Shown here: piece after piece, positions 7,127-15,262 of the stretch
Layout: every line of letters starts with the position of its first letter
Position numbering within the stretch: the stretch's first letter is position 1
Origin: Candidatus Aquidulcis sp.
Lineage (GTDB): Bacteria > Chloroflexota > Anaerolineae > UBA4142
Reading direction: 5' to 3'
Assembly: GCA_020723345.1 (NCBI GenBank)
Contig: DYJA01000004.1
Coordinates: 107,443 to 171,442, forward strand
Length of the DNA: 64,000 bases
The notes under the pieces: model-generated
What the model saw: only the letters and a program-made list of their open reading frames with translations
Told to the model about the DNA's origin: nothing
Database searches by the model: none
Program-made: the position numbers and the translations under genes

Positions 7127-10100
7127 TTGTCGTGTTCAGCACAATGATTTCATCCACGTCCTCCAGACCAACATGCTGATGCGTGATGATGAGCATCGTG
7201 CGCGATTGCGCGTGCAGCGCGCGCCACACCGCGCGTTCCGTGGCCAGATCGAGATGCGCGGTCGCTTCGTCGAGAATCAGAATCGGCGCGTTTCGCGAAG
7301 CGAGCAGCGCGCGCGCGATGGCGATGCGCTGACGCTCGCCGCCGCTCAAACGCAAACCTTGTTCGCCGATGCGCGTATCGTAGCCGTCGGGCAGCGCGGC
7401 GATGAAATCGTGAATCTGCGCGACGCGCGCCGCGTCGATCATTTCGGCTTCGGTCGCGTCGCGGCGCGCGAGCAAAAGATTTTCGCGGATCGTCGCGTTG
7501 AACAGGTGCGTCGTTTGCGGCACGACGGCGAACTGCGCGCGCGCGTCGTCCGGCGCGTACTCGCGCAACTCGCGTCCGCCGACGCGAATGTGTCCGTCCT
7601 CGTAATCCCAGAATCGCAAAAGCAAATTGACGATGGAGGATTTTCCCGCGCCGCTCGCTCCGACAATCGCCAGACTTTTTCCCGCGCGCAATTCAAAACT
7701 GACGCGGTCGAGCACGCGCGGTTCGTCCGGCGCGTAGCGAAAAGAGACATTGTCAAATACGACGGAGGACGAAGGACGACTGACCGCCGCATCCTTCGAC
7801 TGCGCTGCGCTCCGCTCAGGATGCAGTCGGTCATCCGCAATTTCGAACAACCTCCGCGCGGCAAGCAAATTACTTTCGAGATATTGAAACGCGGGCGGAA
7901 GCGCGAGCGCGGCTTCAAAACTCGCCAGCACCGCGAGCACGAGCACCGGCAAATACACGCCGTCGAAACGCGCGGCGTTGACTAGCGGAATCGCGAGGAA
8001 CAGCACGCTCCACAGCGCGAGATGCGCGAGCAAATTTCCTGCCGCGTTATGCGCGCCCGCGATGATCGCCATGCGCGTTTGCAATCGCACGTACGCGCGA
8101 CTCAAATTCGCGACCAGTTGCTTTTGCGATTCTTCGCGTCCGTACGCCAGTAAATCGGCGATGCCCTGGATGCCGTCGACAAGCTGCGCGTTCAAATCGG
8201 CGCGAAGTTGGATCGCTTGGTGGTTGATCAACTGACTGACGCGCTGCGCGACGATCGGTAGAACGACGCCGACGAGAAACATGAACGCGAGAACGACGAG
8301 CGCGAGCGTCGCGTCGAAACTCGCCAAGAACACGCCCATAAAAATCGCGACGACGAGCGCGACGAGCGGCGGCGCGAGGACGCGGACGTAGAAATTTTGC
8401 AGCGTCTCGATGTCGCCGACGATGCGCGTCAACAAATCGCCGCTGCGGTACGCCATCAACCGCGCGGGCGCGTGCGGTTCGATGGATTCGTAGAACCAGA
8501 CGCGCCAGCGCGCGAGCAGATTGAAATTGATATGGTGCGACACGTAGCGTTCGAGATAACGAAAGACGCCGCGCGCGATACCGAAAAAGCGCACGCCGAC
8601 AATCGGCACCGCGAGATCGGCGACTGACGGATGCCGCGCCGCGCTCGCGATGATGAACGCCGCCGCCGCCATCAAGCCAATGCTGCTGCCGATGGTGAGC
8701 GCGCCGAGCAACACTGCCAGCGCAATCAGCCACTTGAAGGGCGCGGTGAATTGCACGAGGTGGAGGAACGTGTTGCGTGTTGCGTGTTGCGTAATACCAT
8801 TTTCGATTTTCGATTGCCGATTTTCGATTGCTGGGCTTGAATTCTGAATACTGAATACTGAATACTGAATACTGGTTTCTATCTCTGAGTTCGTCAGTCG
8901 ATAAAACGCCCCGCGCCGCGCGAGCAACTCCGCGTGCGTACCGATCTCCGCGACGCGACCTTGTTCGAGGACGACGATCTTGTTCGCGCGCTCCATCGTG
9001 CTGCGCCGATGGCTGATGATGAGCGCGGTTTTGTTTTTCAGCAAACGCGTGATCGCGTCGTGGATCAACGCTTCGTTCTCCGGATCGAGGTGCGAGGTCG
9101 GCTCGTCGAGCAGCAACAGCGGCGCGTCTTTGAGAAACGCGCGAGCGAGCGCGACGCGCTGCGCTTGACCGCCGCTCAACCGCGCGCCACGCTCGCCGAT
9201 GATTGTATCATAGCCGTGCGGCAGCGCGCGAATGAATTCGTCCGCGTGCGCGAGTTGCGCCGCGCGGATCACCTCGTCCAGCGACGCATCGGGACGCGCG
9301 AGGCGCATGTTGTTCGCAATTGTATCGTTGAACAGATACGGCATTTGCGGCACCCACGCGATTTGCGCGCGCCAATTTTGCGGCGACCAATCGTTTAACG
9401 ATTTTCCATCGCACAAAATCTCGCCGCGCTCCGCCGCGATGAAACGCAACAACAGATTCGCGATTGTACTTTTTCCCGCGCCGGTGTGTCCGGCCAACGC
9501 GACGCGTTCGCCGCATTCGATGGAAAACGAAACGCCGTTGAGTGCGGCGCGCGCGCGGTCGTATGAGTAATGCACGTCCTCGAAAACGACAGATGACCGC
9601 CGACCGCCGACCGCCAACTGTTGCTGGGGCGCTGCTGTCTGCCGTCTGCGGTCTGCCGTCGTTTCTAGAATTTCAAACAGACGCGCGCCTGCCGCGACGC
9701 CGGTCATTCCCGCGTGAAAGCGCGTGCCGAGCAAACGGAGGGGCAGATAAAAATCGGGCGCGAGGACGAGGACGAAAAACGCCTGCTCGAAATCAATCTG
9801 CGCGTACAGCAAGCGCAAGCCGATTTCCACCGCGACAATCGCCGTGCTGAGCGTCGCGATCATTTCGAGCGCGAACGCGGAGAGAAACGCGACGCGCAAA
9901 ACGCCGAGCGTCGTATCGCGAAATTGATTGCTCACGCGCGCAATCGTTTCGATCTGCTCGCGGCTGCGTCCGAAAATCTTGAGCGTCGTCAATCCTTGCA
10001 GCACATCGAGGAAATGCGCGCTCAACAGACTGAGCGATTTCCACTGCCGTCGCGTCAGCGCGTCCGCCGCGCCGCCGATGAGAATCATAAAAATCGGAAT

Positions 10101-10607
10101 GAGCGGCGCGGTGAGCAGCAACACGACGCCCGACAAAAGATCGAGCGGGAAAATGAACGCGAGGAAAATCAGCGGGACAAGCGCGGCGAGGACGAGTTGC
10201 GGCAGGTACTGACTAAAGTACGCTTCCAGCGCTTCGATGCCTTCGACGAGCGTATTCGTCAGTTCGCCGGTGCGCTCGCCGCGCGCGTACGCGGGTCCGA
10301 GCGCGAGCAGTTGCGCGAAGACGCGCTCGCGCAAATCGCGCTTGACGCGCGCGGCAATTTCAAACGCGGTCACTTCGCCTGCCCACGCGAACGCGGCGCG
10401 CGCGGCGATGATCGCGAGCAAGACGCGCAGCGCGTCCCACACGCCGTCAAGCGTCGCGTCGCGCAAAAATACTTGGGCGATGATCGCGCTCAACACGCGC
10501 GCTTGTGCGATGACGAGCACGCCGACGATCAACCCGCACAGAATCGTCAGCGCGAAAGGAACGCGCGCGGCGCGGAGTTGGGCGAGCAATCGCGGATCAA
10601 GCTTCAT
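7110..10607 (-). CDS. cydDC: Fused CydD-CydC ABC transporter for cytochrome bd assembly
   Basis: A single 1165-residue protein holding two complete ABC half-transporters. The first half has a transmembrane domain, Walker A GHTGAGKST near residue 370, signature LSGGQAQR and Walker B LLLLDEPTSH. The second has GASGAGKSS near 978, LSGGERQR and LILDEATAH. CydDC exports thiols or supports heme placement needed for cytochrome bd maturation, which fits its position directly after cydA and cydB. Start ATG 10607 begins MKLDPRLLAQ; an upstream extension would be repeat-encoded. The linker between halves (residues about 577-612) is encoded by heptad arrays. A short palindrome (7789-7826) adds about 12 residues before the second ATPase domain. 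Most bacteria keep cydD and cydC separate; fusions are known in some actinobacteria. Confidence 0.93.
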   Translation of the reverse strand: MKLDPRLLAQLRAARVPFALTILCGLIVGVLVIAQARVLSAIIAQVFLRDATLDGVWDALRVLLAIIAARAAFAWAGEVTAFEIAARVKRDLRERVFAQLLALGPAYARGERTGELTNTLVEGIEALEAYFSQYLPQLVLAALVPLIFLAFIFPLDLLSGVVLLLTAPLIPIFMILIGGAADALTRRQWKSLSLLSAHFLDVLQGLTTLKIFGRSREQIETIARVSNQFRDTTLGVLRVAFLSAFALEMIATLSTAIVAVEIGLRLLYAQIDFEQAFFVLVLAPDFYLPLRLLGTRFHAGMTGVAAGARLFEILETTADRRRQTAAPQQQLAVGGRRSSVVFEDVHYSYDRARAALNGVSFSIECGERVALAGHTGAGKSTIANLLLRFIAAERGEILCDGKSLNDWSPQNWRAQIAWVPQMPYLFNDTIANNMRLARPDASLDEVIRAAQLAHADEFIRALPHGYDTIIGERGARLSGGQAQRVALARAFLKDAPLLLLDEPTSHLDPENEALIHDAITRLLKNKTALIISHRRSTMERANKIVVLEQGRVAEIGTHAELLARRGAFYRLTNSEIETSIQYSVFSIQNSSPAIENRQSKIENGITQHATRNTFLHLVQFTAPFKWLIALAVLLGALTIGSSIGLMAAAAFIIASAARHPSVADLAVPIVGVRFFGIARGVFRYLERYVSHHINFNLLARWRVWFYESIEPHAPARLMAYRSGDLLTRIVGDIETLQNFYVRVLAPPLVALVVAIFMGVFLASFDATLALVVLAFMFLVGVVLPIVAQRVSQLINHQAIQLRADLNAQLVDGIQGIADLLAYGREESQKQLVANLSRAYVRLQTRMAIIAGAHNAAGNLLAHLALWSVLFLAIPLVNAARFDGVYLPVLVLAVLASFEAALALPPAFQYLESNLLAARRLFEIADDRLHPERSAAQSKDAAVSRPSSSVVFDNVSFRYAPDEPRVLDRVSFELRAGKSLAIVGASGAGKSSIVNLLLRFWDYEDGHIRVGGRELREYAPDDARAQFAVVPQTTHLFNATIRENLLLARRDATEAEMIDAARVAQIHDFIAALPDGYDTRIGEQGLRLSGGERQRIAIARALLASRNAPILILDEATAHLDLATERAVWRALHAQSRTMLIITHQHVGLEDVDEIIVLNTTTKDEG
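7789..7826. repeat. Palindromic element GCATCCTTCGAC...CTCAGGATGC inside cydDC
   Basis: GCATCCTTCGACTGCGCTGC is followed by GCTCCGCTCAGGATGC; the ends are inverted repeats. The same core words occur at 39720-39765 inside mfd and at 47947-47976 between genes. It is translated in frame. Confidence 0.7.
8770..8875. repeat. Three heptad arrays forming the CydD-CydC linker
   Basis: Consecutive arrays of GTGTTGC (three copies), CGATTTT/CGATTGC (alternating) and GAATACT (four copies), all of period 7. Together they encode the linker between the two ABC halves. Confidence 0.85.
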
Positions 10608-10619
10608 CGTGGGAATAAA

Positions 10620-10671
10620 CCCGTGATGCGTGATGCGTGAACCGTCAGAGTCACGCATCACGCATCACGGG
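10620..10671. repeat. Heptad inverted array between cydB and cydDC (word GTGATGC)
   Basis: CCCGTGATGCGTGATGCGTG and its reverse complement form a perfect 21-bp stem around a 10-nt loop. It fills almost the whole gap between the cydB stop and the cydDC start. Confidence 0.85.
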
Positions 10672-11682
10672 TTACGCCTTCAGCGATTTTTTGCTGACGC
10701 GCTTTCGGAACACCCAGTACGTCCAGCCCTGGTACGCCAACACAATGGGAACGAAGACGAGCGCGACAATCGTCATGATCCGCAAGGTGTATGGCGACGA
10801 CGACGCGTTGTAAATCGTCAGACTGAAGTTCGGATCGATGCTGGAAATCATCACGCGCGGGTGCAGCGTCAGAAAAATCGTAAACACCGTCGTGACGATG
10901 GTGATGGCGGTCATCGTAAACGTCCACCCGTCGCGCTTTTGACGCAGAAACCATCCCGCCGCCAAGAGCGCGACTCCGCCGAGGATCGGGATGACGCCGG
11001 GGTTGACGCCGAGTTTGGTGTACATATCGGTCAGCGCGTAACTCGCGCCGAGCGCGACGAAAAGCAGAACGACGGCGAAAAGCCAGAGCCGGGCGGCGAC
11101 GGCGCGCGCGCGTTCGGCGATTTCGCCTTCAGCGCGCAGCGTCAGAAAACTCGCGCCGTGAAAAATCAGCAAGACCAAGCCGTACAAACCGGTGAGCAGC
11201 GCGTACGGATTGAGCAGTCCGAAGAAATCGCCGGTGTAATTCATCCGCGCGTCAATCGGCACGCCGCGCAGCAGATTGCCGAACGCGACGCCCCACAAGA
11301 GCGCGGGGATGAAACTGCCGAAGAAGATCGCCCAATCCCAAAACTTGCGCCAGCCCGGACGTGCGTCTTTGCCGCGAAATTCGAATGCGACGCCGCGCAA
11401 AATCAGCGCGATCAAAATCAGCAAGAGCGCGAGATAGAAACCGCTGAACATCGTCGCGTACCAATGCGGAAACGCGGCGAAGATCGCGCCGCCTGCCGTG
11501 AGCAGCCATACTTCGTTGCCGTCCCAGAATGGACCAATCGTGTTGATGATGACGCGCCGTTCTTCGTCGTCCTTGCCGAGAAACGGCAGCAAAATGCCGA
11601 CGCCGTAATCGAAACCTTCCAGCAAAAAGAATCCGGCGAACAAGATCGCAATCAGGATGAACCACAGCGTATTGAGATCCAT
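10672..11682 (-). CDS. cydB: Cytochrome bd oxidase subunit II
   Basis: A 336-residue polytopic protein beginning MDLNTLWFILIAILFAGFF and containing LEGFDYGVG, the N-terminal signature of CydB/AppB. It has eight or nine hydrophobic segments and a basic end (RKRVSKKSLKA). With CydA it forms the quinol:O2 oxidoreductase of the inner membrane, active at low oxygen. The start ATG 11682 follows GGGAGGTTACA, a near-perfect ribosome binding site; a longer upstream reading would translate repeat DNA. It is second in the cydA-cydB-cydDC operon. Confidence 0.96.
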   Translation of the reverse strand: MDLNTLWFILIAILFAGFFLLEGFDYGVGILLPFLGKDDEERRVIINTIGPFWDGNEVWLLTAGGAIFAAFPHWYATMFSGFYLALLLILIALILRGVAFEFRGKDARPGWRKFWDWAIFFGSFIPALLWGVAFGNLLRGVPIDARMNYTGDFFGLLNPYALLTGLYGLVLLIFHGASFLTLRAEGEIAERARAVAARLWLFAVVLLFVALGASYALTDMYTKLGVNPGVIPILGGVALLAAGWFLRQKRDGWTFTMTAITIVTTVFTIFLTLHPRVMISSIDPNFSLTIYNASSSPYTLRIMTIVALVFVPIVLAYQGWTYWVFRKRVSKKSLKA

Positions 11683-11699
11683 TGTAACCTCCCAGACTC

Positions 11700-11748
11700 G
11701 TGTTGCGTGTTGCGTAGCACGACAAACGGAACACGCAACACGCAACAC
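11700..11748. repeat. Heptad inverted array between cydA and cydB (word GTGTTGC)
   Basis: GTGTTGCGTGTTGCG and CGCAACACGCAACAC are perfect 15-bp arms around a 19-nt loop, in the gap between the cydA stop and the cydB ribosome binding site. Confidence 0.85.
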
Positions 11749-11749
11749 T

Positions 11750-13105
11750 TTAGTACGCCGCCTCGTGTGCCGCTTGCATCGGATCGCTCGTGGCGAACTT
11801 GCGCAACAAATAAATGTCGACGACCATCAACGCGCCGTAGACAATGGTGAAAAGAATGAGCGAGATCAGCACCGCCGCGCCGGAGACCGTGTTCGAAACG
11901 CCTTGCTCCGTTTTCATCAAGCCGAAAACGATCCAGGGTTGCCGTCCGAGTTCCGCCATCAGCCACCCCGTCGTGTTGGCGAGGTACGGCAGCAGGATCG
12001 CCCAGGGCAGAATTTTCAAAAAGAGGAGATTGCTTTCGATTTTGTTTCGCATCGCCAAATACAGACCACAGAGCGCGAGCAAGCCCATGAGCATTCCCGC
12101 GCCGACCATCGCGCGAAAACTCCAATAGATCCATGGAATCGGCGGGAGATAATCGCCTGCGCCGTACTGTTTGCTGTACGCGGCTTGCAAATCGTCGATC
12201 CCTTCTACCCTGCCGGTGAATTTGTTGTACGCCAGCAAACTGAGCAGCGCAGGCAATCGAATTGCAAACACCTCGCTGCGTCCGTCGAGCGAGCCAATCG
12301 TCAACAGCGAAAACGACGCAGGGTCTTCGCTTTGGTACAGACCTTCCGCCGCCGCGATTTTCATCGGTTGACTCTGCACGATGCGCTGCGTCTGATTGTG
12401 CCCGATCAAACCGACCAGCGCGATCCCGAAGAGACCGGCGAGCGCGGCGATTTGGAACGAGCGGCGGAAAAATTCGACGTTGCTCTTTTTCAGCAAATGC
12501 CACGCGCTGATCCCGAGCATGAAAAAGCCCGCCGTCGCGAGACCGGAGAAAAAGACGTGCGGAAACTGCGTCCAGAGATTGGGGTTGGTCAGCAGCGCGA
12601 AGAAATCCGCCATTTCCGCGCGTCCGTTGCGGATCACAAATCCGACCGGCTGCTGCATGAACGAATTGGCGATCAGAATCCAGAGCGCGGACAAGTTCGA
12701 GCCGAACGCGACCAGCCAGATCGTCGCGAGGTGCGCGCGCTTGGACAATTTGTCCCAGCCGAAAAACCAGAGACCGAGGAACGTCGATTCGAGGAAAAAG
12801 GCGAGGAGCGCTTCGATGGCGAGCGGCGCGCCAAACACGTCGCCGACGAAACGCGAGTACTCCGACCAGTTCATCCCGAATTGAAATTCTTGGACGATCC
12901 CGGTCACGACACCCATCGCAAAGTTGATGAGAAATAATTTGCCCCAGAACTGGGTGTGCTTTTTCCATGTTTCGTCGTTCGTTCGATAATACAATGTTTG
13001 CATGAACGCGACGAGAATGGAGAGTCCCAGTGTCAGGGGCACGAAGAAAAAGTGATAGATCGTGGTGACTGCAAATTGCAATCGGGATAGAGCGAGTGGG
13101 TCCAT
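11750..13105 (-). CDS. cydA: Cytochrome bd oxidase subunit I
   Basis: A 451-residue heme-bearing subunit. HFFFVPLTLGLS holds the N-terminal His ligand, LAFFLESTFLGLWFFGWDKL the conserved acidic/helix segment with Glu residues, and AELGRQPWIVFGLM the quinol-site GRQPW motif. Nine or so hydrophobic helices are visible. The length is at the short end, so it belongs to the short Q-loop class. The start ATG 13105 has AGAGG upstream. It is the first gene of the cyd operon, with its own promoter at 13194-13222. Confidence 0.97.
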   Translation of the reverse strand: MDPLALSRLQFAVTTIYHFFFVPLTLGLSILVAFMQTLYYRTNDETWKKHTQFWGKLFLINFAMGVVTGIVQEFQFGMNWSEYSRFVGDVFGAPLAIEALLAFFLESTFLGLWFFGWDKLSKRAHLATIWLVAFGSNLSALWILIANSFMQQPVGFVIRNGRAEMADFFALLTNPNLWTQFPHVFFSGLATAGFFMLGISAWHLLKKSNVEFFRRSFQIAALAGLFGIALVGLIGHNQTQRIVQSQPMKIAAAEGLYQSEDPASFSLLTIGSLDGRSEVFAIRLPALLSLLAYNKFTGRVEGIDDLQAAYSKQYGAGDYLPPIPWIYWSFRAMVGAGMLMGLLALCGLYLAMRNKIESNLLFLKILPWAILLPYLANTTGWLMAELGRQPWIVFGLMKTEQGVSNTVSGAAVLISLILFTIVYGALMVVDIYLLRKFATSDPMQAAHEAAY

Positions 13106-13148
13106 AATGAAACCTCTTGATTGCGCGCGTCGATCTGCGATTGACGTG

Positions 13149-13162
13149 GATCAAATTTGATC
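13149..13162. promoter_or_regulatory. Palindromic operator candidate in the cydA leader
   Basis: GATCAAATTTGATC is a perfect 14-bp palindrome between the cyd promoter and the cydA start, where a repressor could block transcription. The ATCAA/TTGAT half-sites recall FNR/Crp-type sites but in the opposite orientation. The cognate regulator is unknown. Confidence 0.45.
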
Positions 13163-13193
13163 GGGAGAAAGTGTCACACGGTATTTGAGTATC

Positions 13194-13222
13194 ATTCTAC
13201 TCTGCGCCGCAATGTCTGTCAA
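13194..13222 (-). promoter_or_regulatory. Promoter of the cyd operon
   Basis: On the minus strand TTGACA and TAGAAT are separated by exactly 17 bp. It diverges from the THEP1-gene promoter at 13252. Confidence 0.8.
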
Positions 13223-13251
13223 GGGTGTTGCGGATCGGCGCAAAGAATAAT

Positions 13252-13280
13252 TTGGCGATAGGACGATTTCGTGCTATAGT
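13252..13280 (+). promoter_or_regulatory. Promoter of the structured leader and THEP1 gene
   Basis: TTGGCG and TATAGT with a 17-bp spacer. The predicted start near 13287 leaves a leader of about 239 nt before the coding region. Confidence 0.7.
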
Positions 13281-13286
13281 GGATTC

Positions 13287-13525
13287 CGCAAAAGCATATT
13301 TTCTCCAAGCGCGCGCGCCTAAAGCATTCGGCTATGGTGTGCGCGCCGGACCCTGAGCGTATCTCAGGGGACACGATCACGATCTGTGTCGTGGGTGCGC
13401 GTGGAAACGCGCGCGCCTCCACGTGTTTGGAAAGGAGACGCGCCAACCTGGGAGGGTTCCAAAACCTTCCGGGGCTTATTCGTGCCAATCTTTTCCAGAT
13501 TGGCATTTTTATTTTGCGCGGAGTA
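13287..13525 (+). promoter_or_regulatory. Structured leader ending in an intrinsic terminator (riboswitch candidate)
   Basis: The leader contains several hairpins: CCCTGAG/CTCAGGG near 13350-13378, a GCGCGT-GGAA-ACGCGC tetraloop stem near 13400, a 10-bp stem 13411-13420/13434-13443 with one mismatch, then TGCCAATC (13483-13490) pairing with GATTGGCA (13498-13505), followed by a T-rich tract (13506-13515). The terminator ends about ten bases before the start codon, a classic attenuation layout. The downstream genes suggest an oxyanion or cofactor ligand (molybdate, tungstate or Mo cofactor). I could not match it to a known riboswitch consensus by eye. Confidence 0.55.
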
Positions 13526-14044
13526 ATGATCATTCTTCTCACTGGTGAATCGGGTTGCGGCAAGACGACACTGTGTCAGCGCGTCGTCGCGACGCTTCGA
13601 GCGCGCGGCGCAAACGTCGCCGGCGTACTGTCGCTGCCCCGTTTCGCGCGCGGCGAAAAAATCGGAATGGATGTCGCAGATGTCCGCACCGGCGAACGCG
13701 TCGCGCTGGCGGAACGCGTCGCGACCGGCGCGGGAACCGCGAACCTCGCGTGGAAATTCGACGACGCCGGATTGGCGCGCGGCGCGCAGATTTTGCGCGC
13801 CGCGCCGCCGTGCGATGTGCTGATCGTCGACGAGTTGGGACCGCTTGAATTGGTTCATCACGTGGGTTGGATCGGCGCGCTCGACATTCTGCGCGCGCGC
13901 AATTATCGCGCCGCGCTCGTCGTCGTGCGACCAAGTTTGCTGGAGAATTTTCAGGCGCGCGTGAAATTGGAAATGCAAGTTCTGACCATCACGCGGTCGA
14001 ATCACGCGGAATTGTTCAAACAGATTGTTCAAGCGTTGGCTTGA
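13526..14044 (+). CDS. THEP1-type nucleoside-triphosphatase
   Basis: A 172-residue P-loop protein: MIILLTGESGCGKTTLC has the Walker A motif and DVLIVDELGPLEL is Walker B with the family's typical ELGP tail. These match the PF03266 nucleoside-triphosphatase family, small enzymes hydrolysing NTPs with poorly known roles. The start ATG 13526 is used because translation upstream would run through the leader terminator; a GCGGAG lies just before it. The gene precedes an ABC transporter of the molybdate/iron-complex class, so a role in handling that cargo is possible but is inference. Confidence 0.85.
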   Translation: MIILLTGESGCGKTTLCQRVVATLRARGANVAGVLSLPRFARGEKIGMDVADVRTGERVALAERVATGAGTANLAWKFDDAGLARGAQILRAAPPCDVLIVDELGPLELVHHVGWIGALDILRARNYRAALVVVRPSLLENFQARVKLEMQVLTITRSNHAELFKQIVQALA

Positions 14045-14045
14045 C

Positions 14046-14134
14046 GTCAACGAATCGGCACCGAATAAACGAATGTTGATCGGACGCGCGCGAAGATTCG
14101 TTTATTCGTTCCGCGCAGCGATTCGTTGACACCG
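14046..14134. repeat. Long nested inverted repeat; right arm is dispersed repeat copy 2
   Basis: GTCAACGAATCG pairs with CGATTCGTTGAC, and inside it GAATAAACGAAT pairs with ATTCGTTTATTC. The right arm (14096-14134) is nearly identical to 6560-6598. It fills the gap between the THEP1 gene and the binding-protein gene. Confidence 0.85.
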
Positions 14135-14161
14135 TATTCTTACATCAAGGAGTATCGAAAT

Positions 14162-15262
14162 ATGTTCAAACGAGAATTTGGGTCGGCGTTGTTGGCTGTT
14201 TTCGCCATCGCCGCGCTTGCCGCGTGCGGCGCGCCCGCGCAACCGACAACTACCGCGCCAACATCCGGCGTCGTCGTGACGGACGCGCTGGGACGCGCCG
14301 TCAAATTCGACGAAACGCCGCAGCGCATCGTCTTGGCGGGCAAAGCGTTTTTCATGGTACTCGACGCGCTCTATCTGTTTCCCGAAGCCGCGCCGCGCGT
14401 CGTCGGTTTGCCGGACACCACGCAGAGCAAAACGGACTTTTATCCGGTGATCGATCCGCATCGCGCGAACAAAACTTTTTTCCAGGGGAACGACGCGGGT
14501 CCAGAACAGATCGCTCCGACCAAGCCCGATGTCGTCATCACAAAATCGGTCAACGCGAGCAAACTCGGCAAGGCGTTGGAGCAGGTCAACATTCCGGTCG
14601 TCTACGTCGATTTCGAAACGCCGGAGCAATACACGCGCGATTTGGCGATCCTGGGCCAAGTCCTCGGCAATTCCGAGCGCGCCAAGAAAATCGATGCGTA
14701 CTACAAAACGCAATTGGATCGCGTGAGCAGCAAAATCAAAACGCTCAAGGATGCCGACAAGCCAAAAGTACTTTTGCTTCAATCGGCGGAAAAGAGCGGC
14801 ACGGTCGCGTTCAGCGTCGCGCCTGCCGCGTGGATGCAGACGTTGCTCGTCGAACTCGCGGGCGGTCAGGCGATCTGGAAACCAGCCGCAGACAAAGGCG
14901 GCTGGACGATTGTCAACCTGGAGCAAATCGCCGCGTGGAATCCGGATCTGGTTTTCATCGTCCACTATGCCGGCAATTCCAAAGACGTGATCGCGAAACT
15001 CAAAGCCGATCCGAAATGGCAGTCGCTCCAAGCGGTCAAGGAAAACAAAATCTACGGTTTTCCCGGCGATTTCTATACCTGGGATCAACCGGACACGCGT
15101 TGGGGTTTGGGCTTGCTGTGGCTTGCGACGAAAATCCAGCCCGCGCTTTTTGGCGACGTGAATATCAATCAGGAGATCGCGCAGTTCTACGCGCTGTACG
15201 GTTTGGATCAAGCGGCAGTGCAATCCAAAGTGACGCCGCGGTTGACGGGAGATTTGCCGTGA
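14162..15262 (+). CDS. ABC transporter substrate-binding lipoprotein (molybdate/iron-complex class)
   Basis: A 366-residue BtuF/MolA-type (cluster A-II) binding protein. The N-terminus MFKREFGSALLAVFAIAALA ends in AC, a lipoprotein signal with the lipid-carrying Cys near residue 21. VTDALGRAVKF and PQRIVLAG open the first lobe, and the second lobe ends with DTRWGLGLLWLATKIQP, a block common in archaeal and MolA-like molybdate/tungstate binders. It captures the ligand outside the membrane. The start ATG 14162 follows AAGGAG; an upstream ATG would spoil the signal peptide. Its stop overlaps the permease start by 4 nt. Heme, siderophore or molybdate are all possible cargoes; the C-terminal block makes molybdate/tungstate the first guess. 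Confidence 0.88.
   Translation: MFKREFGSALLAVFAIAALAACGAPAQPTTTAPTSGVVVTDALGRAVKFDETPQRIVLAGKAFFMVLDALYLFPEAAPRVVGLPDTTQSKTDFYPVIDPHRANKTFFQGNDAGPEQIAPTKPDVVITKSVNASKLGKALEQVNIPVVYVDFETPEQYTRDLAILGQVLGNSERAKKIDAYYKTQLDRVSSKIKTLKDADKPKVLLLQSAEKSGTVAFSVAPAAWMQTLLVELAGGQAIWKPAADKGGWTIVNLEQIAAWNPDLVFIVHYAGNSKDVIAKLKADPKWQSLQAVKENKIYGFPGDFYTWDQPDTRWGLGLLWLATKIQPALFGDVNINQEIAQFYALYGLDQAAVQSKVTPRLTGDLP

Noticed and set aside
9714..11850. Two long plus-strand open frames antisense to cydDC and cydB
   Set aside because: Composition is extremely Arg/Gln-rich and lacks any recognisable domain; both are shadows of strongly supported minus-strand genes.
13287..13525. Cobalamin, TPP, SAM or FMN riboswitch
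   Set aside because: The conserved boxes I know for these families are not seen; CTGAG words alone are not enough for TPP.
14224..15258. Long N-terminal extension of the permease frame
   Set aside because: It overlaps the well-supported binding-protein gene; the GTG at 15259, overlapping its stop, is the natural start.
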